Source: Martinezella lusitana
Lineage (GTDB): Bacteria > Pseudomonadota > Alphaproteobacteria > Rhizobiales > Rhizobiaceae
Direction of reading: 5' to 3'
NCBI RefSeq assembly: GCF_900094565.1
Contig: NZ_FMAF01000006.1
Coordinates: 57,207 to 121,206 of the forward strand
Length of the DNA stretch: 64,000 nt
The notes under the pieces were generated by a model that saw nothing but the letters and a program-made list of their open reading frames with translations, searched no databases and had not been told where the DNA came from. Positions 26,601 to 35,385 of the stretch are shown here, piece after piece. The position numbers and the translations under genes were made by a program. The number at the start of each line of letters is the position of its first letter. The stretch's first letter is position 1.

Positions 26601-27089
26601 CCGTTCCGGAGCATTTTTAGGTTCCGGAATGGTGATACCAGTCTTATCAAGGACGGCTGCCCCCACATTCCTAAGATCGGTTCCGGTCGTCGGCTCATAG
26701 GCATTCGACGTTGTCGGTTCTCCGCCGCTGATAATCCCGAGATTCCGCGCCAACTGATGAAATTGGTTCTCGCCCGTGTTCGGATCTGAGAACGTCAACG
26801 CATTGGCAGTCCCCTGCTCCATCAGATCAGCGGTTGATGCGATGGCGTGCGGGATACCTGTTACCAATCCCCATCCGGCAGATTTGGCAACATCGCCGAC
26901 AGTCGGCGACGACGGTGCGCTGCTTTGATCTGGGCCAGCCGACGCGCCCTTCCCACCAAAAGCTGTTGGGGCATCATCGAACTGATCGAACGGATTTGCG
27001 CCGGCAGGCGGGGAAGCAGCGTTTACAGTCGACGGAGATCCACCTATAGCCGGTGCAGCGCTATCGAATTGATCAAAGGCGTTTGCCAC
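23691..27089 (-). CDS. Very large phage internal virion / DNA-ejection-type protein
   Basis: 1132 residues. The N-terminus has two copies of an FDQFDxAPxA motif (NAFDQFDSAAPA and NPFDQFDDAPTA), common at the start of large phage structural proteins. A glycine/alanine-rich hydrophobic region follows (SLLGGVGGGMAGEAVASIP), then long amphipathic helices with repeated blocks (two RKSAARPDGTLDPAKFEAW/LRERAPQGVITSKIFNQW-like units), and near the C-terminus a glycine-rich hydrophobic region (GSGAGFLSGGPLGTVAGFIG). Together with the adjacent 1173-residue transglycosylase protein it probably forms the ejection machinery of a short-tailed phage. Assignment is by size, position and composition. Confidence 0.65.
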   Translation of the reverse strand: MANAFDQFDSAAPAIGGSPSTVNAASPPAGANPFDQFDDAPTAFGGKGASAGPDQSSAPSSPTVGDVAKSAGWGLVTGIPHAIASTADLMEQGTANALTFSDPNTGENQFHQLARNLGIISGGEPTTSNAYEPTTGTDLRNVGAAVLDKTGITIPEPKNAPERIARTAGEFGSMMVAPELMGGKIGSAAKALGVGTVSGAASQTAAEAVPEKYKPLASLLGGVGGGMAGEAVASIPKIVGSGARAAVDYASPLTEGGQQRMAGTALREAASNPDEAINAIDTAPRNIVPGSNPTTFQLTGDPGLGTMERAVATKNPEQFQGLRGEQNAARLDALSNIQSEGHPEAVSGFFRDQLQQIDNETQLTHDFAQNWARNELDATGGGRSPEAYGEDIKGLVNPQIESATNTARTATEGLGGGRPEVLGEQARTAIQNQLDATKARERQLWSAVDPDGKLITVTSPLKQAAQRIYGDMGPEAGIGMAPVESELSKVISNYGQTLPFQRLVNLRSAISQAMRDANSPLSPNQPAYGRLTQLRGAVENAISDSIAQKAAQEQQAVSTGAMSPQETTIQRWAREVQGKMDAKRSATARSSEFAPDFGESSTGRAEVLPGEMGAGSQAGSQAGRPSGSTPSQGSLVDEESAARLKKATAATTDRKQTFGAKPVSQILQRPGSTQPYMMPSAGVTSSIWKPGNAGADTVRSALTAAKGSPEAVDAVRNMAAASLRERAPQGVITSKIFNQWRAQHAPALQALEQAAPGTIARFEGASRAAEGLQRFENFNPETASGVLPDRYFSTGEKGFGAVNDLRELVGKDKADKLLSDYAADSLRKSAARPDGTLDPAKFEAWQKTHSGALRAIPDLQAKFMTASKAADNLASVAAQRKDVLDAYQKGAVGKLLKVDDPADVVRTVGSIFGRNDSVQQMRVLAQEAQKNPDAIAGLRKSIVEYMESKLVSNTEAATSGRNLIKSDAFQSFLGKNFTTLRQVFNDDELNTMRAVAQDLKRANRSIASSKLPGGSNTAQDLAAINAHDMKSSLLGKFVTHAVGSGAGFLSGGPLGTVAGFIGGHVLGSMREAGIRNVNDLIRDAMLNPDLAKTLMMKAPKRLDTGSELTLASKLKRLAMFSGINNADNQKTH

Positions 27090-30000
27090 TTACTGGCCCC
27101 CAAGAACATACTGCGAGACACTGCGTCCCATGCCGTATTTTGCATCGAAGTCAGGAGCCAACTGCGGATTCTGGCGAAGAGCCGAGATAGCGCCTGCCGG
27201 GACATAGCTCGCCAGGGCATAGAGTTCTGGCGGGTTCATCTGATTAAACGCCTGATCGGCGCCGAGAATGCTGCCATATCCCTTTGCCGACCACTGCTGG
27301 AGGAAGTTGTAATAGTCGATCTTCCTCTGATTAGCTGCCTCGATGCCGGAGATGATACGGCGGGCACCTTCGGGAGAATTTGCCCCGCCAGGAACAGCGG
27401 ATACCGACTGGTCGATGATGGACGCTGCTTCACGAGAACCGAGCGTCTTGCCAAGATCAAATCCGAGACGCGTGGTCAGCTTGTTCAGATCCTCGCCGGC
27501 TGCGACTGCAGTTTCGTCGATCGGAGCTTCCACTCCCATCCCTTGAAAAGCAGTATTGACCGCCTTTGCCCATTGAACACGGCTTTGGAAGCCAGTCCCC
27601 GGAGCGGTCCATGCCGAATTGGTAATAGTCGCCAGATCGTGTTTCATTTCCCCGAGTTGGGTCTGTGCGTTGACGGAACCCTGATATTCGGTACGGGCTT
27701 CCTTTAATGCGTCCTTCGTTTCGTCTGCAACGATCTGTTGACCAGTCGGCGAGAAGACGCGAGGGTCCATCTTGATATTGGGTGGCGGCGCAGTTCGGAA
27801 CACGGGCTGCGATTGCGCTTGGGAAGGCTGTCCTTGCGCCTGTGATGGCTGAGCCTGAGCGGGCGCGCCGATAGGGGTCGTAGGAGCAGCTTTGACCGGT
27901 GCGTTATTCGGCTGCTGGGGTGCGCTTGCCGGAGTCCCCTGAGGCGTTCCTGATCCAAGAGATGCCCCAATAGCTTCATTGCTGCCGGTGACCGTGGACG
28001 GAGGTCCATTCTTTTGAATGTCATCCCACGTCGTCAGCTTCGGAGGCGCATTCGGATCAGTCATATCGCGAACGATGATGCCAGCTGGCGTCACAGTCTG
28101 CTGCCAACGACCCGTCTGTGTTTCCAGATTGGTCTTGCCGGTTTGAGCGGTTTGCAGCCCGATTTCAGACGCGGCTTTCTTCGCCTCGAGTGCGAGTTGT
28201 TGGCCTGCTATGTCGACGCGCTTTCCTTCCAATCCGAGCTGCCCGGAGCGCGTGGAAATTTCAGACTGAGCAAGCGCATTCTCACGGTTCAACTGCTGCT
28301 TCGCCATGTAGGTGTCAACGCCCTTCATGCCGCCGGTACCGACATTGGTGGCAAAGTTCGGGCTCGTGCCTGCCATCATGCCGAGGCCTGCCGAAAGGAG
28401 CGCCATGCGCTGATCGTCACTCAGGCCAAGTCCATGGCCACCAAACAAGCGACTGAGGAAGCCAGGTGAAGATGCTTCATTGGAAAACGAAACACCCTTA
28501 TTGCTAGCGGGGGCCGATGAAGCTCCTTGCAAAGACGGCATTACGCCGGACGAAGAAGATGTATCGCCTGAATCGGTAGGCTGATACCCAGCCGACGTTG
28601 CCGGCATGCCGTTGAACTTGTTCGTCCAAAGATTGGCAAACTGCTGAGCGGTCATGTTGGCACTCCCGCCATTTCCGACAACAGCCTGACGACCGACAAT
28701 GTCGGTTGCAGGCGCGTCCGGATGGCTGAGAAGATTCAATGCACCGGCCGCACCCTGCTGGTGAGCAAGATAGAGTTCGCCCGCAGTCGGTTCACGGCCA
28801 AGACCGTGGGCAAGAAATTTCTGGTTATCGACCGCAAGACGCGCCGCTGCATCTGCCGATGCCATAGGGTCGAATGGATTTTTAAGCCCATATTGACCTG
28901 CCGTCGCATTGGTGAACTGAAATTCTCCTTTCGAAATGCCATTATTGGCATTCGGATTGAAGGAACTCTCGATATAGGCCGTCCTGTTAAGATACCCCGC
29001 CGGCAAGCCATAGCTATTATTGATCTTGTCGAAATTAGGCGTCATCTGCGGAGCATTGCCGATATTATACTGGTGAGGAGAAGAGGCCTGCGAAGGCGTA
29101 TCGTGCTGTGGAACAACCCCAGCGACTGGCATATCCCGAACAGTCGTAGGAGGAGCCAATGGAGGTGCTGCAGGCTGTGCGTTCTGCTGCTGAGGAACGA
29201 CGCCAGCATTTTGAGGGGCCGCTGGAGCCGGAGCCTGCTGGCCGGCGGCATCTAGAACGGCTTTCATCTGGGACGGAGAAATCGTCGCGGGATCGACCGT
29301 CGATGCATCCGGGACAACAGGAACCGCCACTACACGCGGGTCGACATAGCCACCGTCATCATAACCGCGACGTGCCACGCCGCCATCGGCAAAGCCAAAG
29401 AAGCTGCCGAGAGAGGAGAGAACACCTGGGTTCGATGGCACGGGCGTGGTAGTTATCGGTGCAGAGGTTGACGTGCCGAGGCCAGTCGTGGCCGGCTGCG
29501 ACAGACCCGCAACGATCCCATTTGGATATTTCTGCTTCAGATTGGTCTCAGCAGCCTTGATGCCCTGCTGAAGCATCTGCTGGCCCTGATCCTGCTGCTG
29601 CCCACCTTGGGGTGCCTGCGGTAGAGTGGAGTGGCCCGGAGTTATGCCAGCAGTGGCAACCTGAGGGACATAGCTCGTGCCGAAATTATCATTAGCGCCG
29701 GCAGGATTATTGTTGTTCGCAGCAATGCCAGACGATCCGGTATATGGGATAATGCCGCCCTGGGCACGATGCGGTCTGTTCTCTTCACCGACGACGCCAC
29801 CCTTATTGAACAGGGATGCGAGGCCAAGAACACCACCAAGAACCGCGCTACCGGTATTGCCGGATGGTTGAGTGGACGTGGTCGTGCCGCCGCTTCCAGA
29901 CCCCAGCCCCTCGACGATATTGGCAAGCCAGGATGTCGTCTCGAACGGATAGGATTTTGCGTTCTGATACTGCTGGTAATTCCACTGCTGCTGCTGGGTG

Positions 30001-30611
30001 CCAGCTCCGACTTGGGCGGCCGCCTGGGCAAGGTTGGTCTGCATCGCGGTCTGACCAAGATTGGCATATTCCGAGCCTGCCTGCAGAGCGGCATTCTTAT
30101 CTGACTGCGCCGCACCAAGGGCGGTATTGTAGCCCTGATTATAAAGGCCGGAAATAGTCTGTTGGTTGGCAAGGTTCTGCTGGCGAGCGAGTTCGGATTG
30201 GGCAACACCAACACGGTTGCCGCCGAGTGCGCCTTGCGCCGCAGCATTGCCGAGAACGCCCTGCTGCTGTTCGGCATTCTGCTCGTTCATATTTGCCATT
30301 GTCGACTGAACGACGCTGTTCAAATATGGGCTCATATACTGGCCGACGCTGGCCGAAGTCGGTGTAGCAGTCGAGGCCAGTGCATTCGAGGCGGAATTAA
30401 ACGCACCGTTCGAAGAACCGGCAAGATTGGCGATGTTATTGAAGCCGGTGACTTGGTTCTGTTCGAAACCAGATCCGTTTACGCCACCCGTATAGGGCTG
30501 ATACGGTGTCTGGGAGATCGGCGTTGCCTGATTAATGAGACCCTGATAGGCCTTCATAATCTCCGGAGGCAGCTCGGTCTTGGTAGTCGAAGTTGAACTT
30601 TTACCGCCCAT
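27090..30611 (-). CDS. Large internal virion protein with lytic transglycosylase domain
   Basis: 1173 residues. The N-terminal 230 residues are helical and glutamine/alanine-rich. Several glycine turns of the form FNKGGVV, RAQGGIIPY, FADGGVARRGYDDGGYVDP follow. An SLT-type transglycosylase domain lies at about 535-665: GLPAGYLNRTAYIESSFNP, with the catalytic glutamate near 547, then GEFQFTNATAGQYGL. The last 500 residues form coiled and disordered Q/P/A-rich regions. Such proteins open a peptidoglycan gap for DNA entry in T7/P22-like phages. Its stop directly abuts the start of the companion 1132-residue gene, so the two are probably coupled. Confidence 0.8.
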   Translation of the reverse strand: MGGKSSTSTTKTELPPEIMKAYQGLINQATPISQTPYQPYTGGVNGSGFEQNQVTGFNNIANLAGSSNGAFNSASNALASTATPTSASVGQYMSPYLNSVVQSTMANMNEQNAEQQQGVLGNAAAQGALGGNRVGVAQSELARQQNLANQQTISGLYNQGYNTALGAAQSDKNAALQAGSEYANLGQTAMQTNLAQAAAQVGAGTQQQQWNYQQYQNAKSYPFETTSWLANIVEGLGSGSGGTTTSTQPSGNTGSAVLGGVLGLASLFNKGGVVGEENRPHRAQGGIIPYTGSSGIAANNNNPAGANDNFGTSYVPQVATAGITPGHSTLPQAPQGGQQQDQGQQMLQQGIKAAETNLKQKYPNGIVAGLSQPATTGLGTSTSAPITTTPVPSNPGVLSSLGSFFGFADGGVARRGYDDGGYVDPRVVAVPVVPDASTVDPATISPSQMKAVLDAAGQQAPAPAAPQNAGVVPQQQNAQPAAPPLAPPTTVRDMPVAGVVPQHDTPSQASSPHQYNIGNAPQMTPNFDKINNSYGLPAGYLNRTAYIESSFNPNANNGISKGEFQFTNATAGQYGLKNPFDPMASADAAARLAVDNQKFLAHGLGREPTAGELYLAHQQGAAGALNLLSHPDAPATDIVGRQAVVGNGGSANMTAQQFANLWTNKFNGMPATSAGYQPTDSGDTSSSSGVMPSLQGASSAPASNKGVSFSNEASSPGFLSRLFGGHGLGLSDDQRMALLSAGLGMMAGTSPNFATNVGTGGMKGVDTYMAKQQLNRENALAQSEISTRSGQLGLEGKRVDIAGQQLALEAKKAASEIGLQTAQTGKTNLETQTGRWQQTVTPAGIIVRDMTDPNAPPKLTTWDDIQKNGPPSTVTGSNEAIGASLGSGTPQGTPASAPQQPNNAPVKAAPTTPIGAPAQAQPSQAQGQPSQAQSQPVFRTAPPPNIKMDPRVFSPTGQQIVADETKDALKEARTEYQGSVNAQTQLGEMKHDLATITNSAWTAPGTGFQSRVQWAKAVNTAFQGMGVEAPIDETAVAAGEDLNKLTTRLGFDLGKTLGSREAASIIDQSVSAVPGGANSPEGARRIISGIEAANQRKIDYYNFLQQWSAKGYGSILGADQAFNQMNPPELYALASYVPAGAISALRQNPQLAPDFDAKYGMGRSVSQYVLGGQ

Positions 30612-30620
30612 TATCGTTCC

Positions 30621-31094
30621 TTACTTGTCCCACGCGCATGGGCCTGCAAAATGGCGGTTCCAGACGAAGAACGCGCCAGCCTTTTCCAACTGCTTTTCGT
30701 AAAGGCGAACCTTTGCCTCGGTTCGATGATTGCTGACGATTCCCACCATCAGCGGTATTTTCATCTCTTCTGATTTTTCCTTGGCCCATCCGAGGAGTTT
30801 CTTGGCATAGTCGGAGCGTCTGTGATCAGGATGGACGAAATTCCATGCTTCGTTGAGATACCAAGCCTCGGAATAATAGGGCTGTTCAATGCCGAGATAG
30901 ATGCTACCGACCGGATCGCCAATTTCGCCGACAACGCCAATCAAGGCACCTTGTCTTCGGAAATACCGCTGCATATATGCCCTGACGCGGTCTGGAGAGA
31001 GCGGGAATAATCCATTCTCGTCGTGCAAAAGGCTGATCATGGCAACGATTTTATCCTCGTCGGCCGGAACCGCGAGGCGAACGTCATCAGACAT
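30621..31094 (-). CDS. GNAT-fold acetyltransferase
   Basis: 157 residues. The acetyl-CoA-binding region appears as NFVHPDHRRSDYAKKLLGWAKEKS (RrxxyG/A-like pyrophosphate loop), followed by a helix, LMVGIVSNHRTEAKVRLYEK and a hydrophobic C-terminal strand. Phages of this type often carry one such gene next to virion genes; targets are unknown. It precedes the transglycosylase virion protein gene by nine bases. Confidence 0.75.
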   Translation of the reverse strand: MSDDVRLAVPADEDKIVAMISLLHDENGLFPLSPDRVRAYMQRYFRRQGALIGVVGEIGDPVGSIYLGIEQPYYSEAWYLNEAWNFVHPDHRRSDYAKKLLGWAKEKSEEMKIPLMVGIVSNHRTEAKVRLYEKQLEKAGAFFVWNRHFAGPCAWDK

Positions 31095-31104
31095 ATTCGG
31101 CTTT

Positions 31105-31569
31105 CTATTTGTGGGGAGTTGGGAGTTTTTTCAGGGTTTTGATCGTCTGCTTGCGGGTATGCAGAACGAAATGCTCGAGGATTTTATGCCCTCTCTTCAA
31201 ATCGCCGCCGCCAAGCTTTGCGATGACTTCAGGAGGGACCACATATTCTCCGCCCGCTGCCATGATAGGCACGGCGCCCCCATCCTTGCGATGGATCGCC
31301 GCGGGAGCCGCCCCGCCTGGGAGATTGAAAAGATGATCGAGGATCTTGTGACCATTCTCTGAATTCCCCTCCCCGAGACCAGAGACGACATCGGCCGGGA
31401 TCACGAAGCTTTCGGCCGGGACATCGATCGGGAGATGATCGGTACGACCAGCGACATGGGATTTCAGCGCGCCTATGGTAGGCGCTGGACGCGTGTATGG
31501 TGTCGCAGCGAGCCTCATAGCAGCTCCCACATCGTCTGCGCCGCTTCCGGGTGCTGCGGGCTTAGACAT
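31105..31569 (-). CDS. Phage structural-module protein of unknown function
   Basis: 154 residues from ATG 31569, which overlaps the last codons of the gene upstream by eight bases. Glycine/proline-containing repeats around ESFVIPADVVSGLGEGNSENGHKILDHL and GEYVVPPEVIAKLGGGDLKRGHKILEHF are two copies of one unit, so the protein has an internal duplication. The GEYVVP-type motif recurs in phage virion proteins. No enzymatic signature is seen. Confidence 0.65.
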   Translation of the reverse strand: MSKPAAPGSGADDVGAAMRLAATPYTRPAPTIGALKSHVAGRTDHLPIDVPAESFVIPADVVSGLGEGNSENGHKILDHLFNLPGGAAPAAIHRKDGGAVPIMAAGGEYVVPPEVIAKLGGGDLKRGHKILEHFVLHTRKQTIKTLKKLPTPHK

Positions 31570-31783
31570 AGTATGGAACCTTGGCACTCGTTCCGTCTGG
31601 GAGCGTGACGACGATAAATCCAACAGGATTTGCCGGCAATGTGGCAGAGCCCCCTGTTGCTGTTGTTGCCGTTCCGCCCGTTTGCGGGAATACTGACAAG
31701 AGAACCTGGCGCAGACTATTAATGGCCTGGACGCCTTGGTTCAGAATATTCCAGATGCTATCCGATCCTGTCGCCATGTTCAT
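31562..31783 (-). CDS. Small phage structural-module protein
   Basis: 73 residues. The start codon overlaps the stop of the 676-residue upstream gene (ATGA), indicating coupling. A short helix at the N-terminus (IWNILNQGVQAINSLRQVLL) is followed by a Gly/Thr/Ala-rich linker and a small beta segment (GFIVVTLPDGTSAKVPYYV). Function unknown. Confidence 0.6.
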   Translation of the reverse strand: MNMATGSDSIWNILNQGVQAINSLRQVLLSVFPQTGGTATTATGGSATLPANPVGFIVVTLPDGTSAKVPYYV

Positions 31784-33810
31784 CGCTTTCCATCCGGGGC
31801 CGCTCTATATCGCAAGCCCCCCATGCGCCACCAAGATCCCAATCCAGCGCCTTCTATGCGCATGGAAACCTGTCGTCCTCTGAGCCGAGGATTTTTGTAA
31901 CTGGTGGCGCTGTTGACTTGATATGGTCCCTTGGTCTTTACCTGACCGCTGGGATAATCCGTATATTTTAGGGTGATATTGAGGGTAGCGTTCGGAGCGG
32001 AGTTGTATTTCCCATATCGGAAATCAGGGATCATCCAGTCTAGGAACATTAATTCCTCGCCTTGGGAGATCTGCACATATCCCGTTTCGAAATACTCCCC
32101 CATCGGAGAGCCATCAGCATCATTCGTAGTCTCGTGCTGGTAGACATAACCATCCGGGGAGCCACCAATCGGCTGCCCAAGGACGGACTGATCGATCCAA
32201 GCCGTTCTGGCAAGCTTGCCATAATCCCAGCAGTTGAGGATGAAATTGTATTTCACATAGGAGTCAACTTCTCCGGTACCGTTCGAGATCGAGGGGTAAT
32301 GCCAGGCAACCTCTCCAAAGCCATTATTGGAAGCGGCGGTTATCTTGTCGATGTTCTGAAGATCGAGATCTTGGAAAACAGTATCCCAGACAGAGCACAC
32401 GATCGGTTGAACACCAGCGCCGGCATAGAGGTAAAATTGATTGTTCCCCATCCAGTAGACGGTAGAATTCACGACGCATGCTGCATGTCTAGCGATAAGA
32501 CCGCATTCTTCGGCCAGCTTATTGAACCCGAAGACAAAGGGCGGCTGGATATATTGCATGGCCCAGACATCGATGTCGGTCCAGATGAACCCGAACTGCG
32601 GCCCTTGCAGACCGCCGACGATTTTGGAACCTGTCGGAATGCGATAGCCACCTGCCTGTGTGAGGGCCGTTACCGACCAATTCGTGTAATCGCTTGAATC
32701 CGACCAATTGATAAGCAGCGGATCTTGAACACCATTCACTGACGATGCCCATGCCACGAGTATTTGTGACGGCTCTGAAACAAATATTCCCCCATTGATG
32801 AGAGGGGCCTGAATAACCTTCGTGGCAACAGAATAACCGCTATCTGGCGACCACGTATAAATCGGCCCGTTGGAAGGACATGCGATCAGAATTTCACCCC
32901 AATTGTCCAACGTCCAATTAGTTGTCGTGATCGGCGAACCTTCACTTGGCGAAGGTGCTTCACCCGTTCCGTATGTTCCGGTTCCGTACGTATTGACGCC
33001 ATATCCACCCGGGGGCGGTGCAAAGGCAATGCCGATATAATAGATGATCTGTGCATTGCCGCCATTCATCGGGACTGTCGCGCTCGATGTTGCGGCATTT
33101 GAAGCGTTGATCGTGAACGTATCTGCGGTGGGGACAGACTGAACAATGTACGAGCCGCTTAACGTTAAGCCTCCCACGACCGTTGGTGTCGAAATTGCGA
33201 AACTCGAGCCGACAACGAATCCATGATTGTCCAGCGAAATCGTAATGCCCGGTGTACCGATGAGAGTAGTAAAGGTCGGGAGGGCGCCAGCGTGGGAAAC
33301 GGTGCTGGTTGCGTTGGACGCCGCGGTGATCAGATACGTATTTGTCGAAGGAACGCTGTTGATCGCATATGGCCCCTGCAGGATAAGGCCGCCAATTGCA
33401 ATTGGCGTTTCGATATAGATCGAATCCAAGCTCGAAGGGACGATATTGGTATCGATAATCGTTACGACAGCGCTACCGGAGACCGTCGAGAAATCAGGCG
33501 CTATGTTACTGACGGCGATGTGAGGCGTGACATTCTGATAATAGTTTCCGCTCAGGACGCTAAGGGATTCTTCCGCTCCTATTCCAAGATGGGAATCTGC
33601 GTTGATGCCCTCCCATGCATGAAGAGCGCGGATCGGCGAGCCAACGGATTGCGGGTAGAACTTCTGCCATCCGCCCATCTTTTCAGCCAGGACCATATTC
33701 CCGGCTGCCTTGAAGCGGATAAGCTGTGATGTCTGGATCACACCCATATTCTGCGTCGGCGTAGCCTCGGTATTGACACCGGGCGCCAATGTAATCGTCT
33801 GTAAGGGCAT
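31780..33810 (-). CDS. Tail-neck protein similar in layout to P22 gp10 (packaged-DNA stabilisation)
   Basis: 676 residues. The start PLQTITLAPGVNTEATPTQNM, with GGWQKFYPQSVGSPIRALHAW soon after, is the usual opening of gp10-like tail hub proteins. In the middle two modules of about 60 residues (PIAIGGLILQGPYAINSVPS and PTVVGGLTLSGSYIVQSVPT) are internal repeats of a beta domain inserted into the propeller-like core. The C-terminal half (GPQFGFIWTDIDVWAMQYI, then GEVAWHYPS) looks like the beta-propeller strands. It likely forms the tail tube below the portal. Confidence 0.72.
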   Translation of the reverse strand: MPLQTITLAPGVNTEATPTQNMGVIQTSQLIRFKAAGNMVLAEKMGGWQKFYPQSVGSPIRALHAWEGINADSHLGIGAEESLSVLSGNYYQNVTPHIAVSNIAPDFSTVSGSAVVTIIDTNIVPSSLDSIYIETPIAIGGLILQGPYAINSVPSTNTYLITAASNATSTVSHAGALPTFTTLIGTPGITISLDNHGFVVGSSFAISTPTVVGGLTLSGSYIVQSVPTADTFTINASNAATSSATVPMNGGNAQIIYYIGIAFAPPPGGYGVNTYGTGTYGTGEAPSPSEGSPITTTNWTLDNWGEILIACPSNGPIYTWSPDSGYSVATKVIQAPLINGGIFVSEPSQILVAWASSVNGVQDPLLINWSDSSDYTNWSVTALTQAGGYRIPTGSKIVGGLQGPQFGFIWTDIDVWAMQYIQPPFVFGFNKLAEECGLIARHAACVVNSTVYWMGNNQFYLYAGAGVQPIVCSVWDTVFQDLDLQNIDKITAASNNGFGEVAWHYPSISNGTGEVDSYVKYNFILNCWDYGKLARTAWIDQSVLGQPIGGSPDGYVYQHETTNDADGSPMGEYFETGYVQISQGEELMFLDWMIPDFRYGKYNSAPNATLNITLKYTDYPSGQVKTKGPYQVNSATSYKNPRLRGRQVSMRIEGAGLGSWWRMGGLRYRAAPDGKR

Positions 33811-33813
33811 GGA

Positions 33814-34338
33814 TTAGACCCGCGAGAATTCGCCGTGAAGCGCCTTAGCGGCCACCCCATAGGCTTTATGGGCTTCTTCGGCGGTGTAGAAGTATCCGAT
33901 GTGCCGAAGCCTCCCATCGTGACGAATTCTCGCGGACCAATTTTTCGTGCCCTTCCGGTTGCCTTCCCAATAGGCGCCCTTTAGGCCGCTCTTTGTCGTT
34001 TTGTAGACGGGAGAATTTGCCTTGTTCTGCCCATTCGTCGCGAGCCGAAGGTTATCCCAGGCGTTGTTCGACTTATTCAGATCTTTATGGTCGATCTGAT
34101 CGCTAGGCCATTCGCCCATCATATAAAGCCATGCCAAACGATGGGCTGGATATACATTCCCATCGACGCATATTCTGATGTACCCTTTCGCGGAAAGGCT
34201 ACCTGCCACGTCTCCGACTTTATAACGCGCGTACTTGTTGGGGGCAGATTTTCTCGTAAAAATACCCGGCGATGGGTCATAGTTTACCAGCTCTCGGAGC
34301 CTTTCAGCATCGAGATCAGTGCGATCTTCAACAAACAC
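33814..34338 (-). CDS. HNH endonuclease with AP2 DNA-binding domain
   Basis: 174 residues. The NUMOD4-like start (LRELVNYDPSPGIFTRK) and an HNH core (AHRLAWLYMMGEWPSDQIDH, DLNKSNNAWDNLRLAT) are followed by an AP2-type DNA-binding domain (SGLKGAYWEGNRKGTKNWSA, then GYFYTAEEAHKAY). This is the standard build of phage HNH-AP2 homing enzymes. It is inserted three bases from the gp10-like gene and four bases from the adaptor gene, without breaking either, so it is a free-standing mobile gene in the tail operon. Confidence 0.87.
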   Translation of the reverse strand: MFVEDRTDLDAERLRELVNYDPSPGIFTRKSAPNKYARYKVGDVAGSLSAKGYIRICVDGNVYPAHRLAWLYMMGEWPSDQIDHKDLNKSNNAWDNLRLATNGQNKANSPVYKTTKSGLKGAYWEGNRKGTKNWSARIRHDGRLRHIGYFYTAEEAHKAYGVAAKALHGEFSRV

Positions 34339-34342
34339 TAAT

Positions 34343-35044
34343 TTACCCTCTTGGAGGTTGGGCTAAGGGCGTAGGAGAAAATGCAGTCCACGAATCTGAC
34401 CACGATTTCTTTCGTAGCTCTTCGATAGCTGCGGAGCCCTTGAGGGCTTGGTATTGCTGTTCCCAATTGATCGGCATTTGCGGGTCACTGCCGGATGAGG
34501 AGAAATTTCTCATATAGCCCGACACGAATACCATCGACGCTGCGATAAACAGGTCATAGAGATAGGTCGTAAGGAAGGTTGTCGTATTCGATGCCGACAA
34601 TGGCGCCGGCCTTTGCGTCCCGTAAGCCTCCAGAGTGTAAAAATTGTCTGGGGAGGGTCCAAGGATCAGTTTCCATTGATCGACCATCGCGTACATGGTG
34701 GGAAGTCCCGTCGAATTAGGGTTCCCCCACAGTGCGTAAATCACCTCTTTCGAAGTCGGGACTAGAGGATTTCTGACCGCAGTACGGGGATCAGTTGCGA
34801 TGGGGGTCAAAACATTGATCCCTTGCACGGTGACGAAGGTACTTGGCAACGTGGCGTTTGGATTGGCCGTCGTCAAAGATACGCTCGTGTCGCGGAATAT
34901 TGTCGAGATAAGATCCAATTCTCGATATATCCGCATTTCCGCATAATTTATGATCGCCGGAATGATTTCTTGGAACGTCGTATCGGTGGCGTCCATTGCG
35001 ATCATATTGTCCAGATCGGCAACGTAGGTGGTGTAATCGACCAT
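34343..35044 (-). CDS. Phage adaptor / head-tail connector-like protein
   Basis: 233 residues. The N-terminus (YTTYVADLDNMIAMDATDTT, IINYAEMRIYRELDLIS) is the helical start of phage adaptor proteins that dock below the portal, and the beta-rich middle and C-terminal helices (LYDLFIAASMVFVSGYMRNF) fit. The start codon overlaps the stop of the zinc-binding protein upstream at 35044. The assignment rests on motif pattern and position among portal-to-tail genes. Confidence 0.65.
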   Translation of the reverse strand: MVDYTTYVADLDNMIAMDATDTTFQEIIPAIINYAEMRIYRELDLISTIFRDTSVSLTTANPNATLPSTFVTVQGINVLTPIATDPRTAVRNPLVPTSKEVIYALWGNPNSTGLPTMYAMVDQWKLILGPSPDNFYTLEAYGTQRPAPLSASNTTTFLTTYLYDLFIAASMVFVSGYMRNFSSSGSDPQMPINWEQQYQALKGSAAIEELRKKSWSDSWTAFSPTPLAQPPRG

Positions 35045-35379
35045 CAGTTCGTCACCAGATTGAGACCGTCATTCGTAACGATGTCGATGCCATCATTCGT
35101 AATGAGGAAGGTATTGTCATCGATAAAGAAATATTCCGGCCGGGGGTTGCGGATCGGAAGCGGGTCGGCTGAGAGAATGCGGGTTCGCAACTGTTGCTGC
35201 GGTTCATCCCAACAACTCTCACAGACAAGAAGACGAAGGTTCTGAAGTCGGTTGCCACTCCATTGCATCTGCCAGCGCAGATCGACGTGGTTGTACCAGC
35301 GGCCGCAATCGTCACAGACGGCAAATGCCTGAGGGTTTCGCGAGCTAACTCGCGCTCTACTATGGAATCTCCACGCCAC
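35044..35379 (-). CDS. Zinc-ribbon phage virion-module protein
   Basis: 111 residues. Two CxxC pairs (CDDCGRWYNHVDLRWQ and LLVCESCWDEPQQQLRT) make a treble-clef or zinc ribbon. The following ILSADPLPIRNPRPE segment is common to this phage family. The C-terminus repeats TNDGIDIVTNDGLNLVTN. It lies between two connector-type genes with overlapping or nearly overlapping ends. The role is unknown. Confidence 0.7.
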   Translation of the reverse strand: MAWRFHSRARVSSRNPQAFAVCDDCGRWYNHVDLRWQMQWSGNRLQNLRLLVCESCWDEPQQQLRTRILSADPLPIRNPRPEYFFIDDNTFLITNDGIDIVTNDGLNLVTN

Positions 35380-35385
35380 TGGATA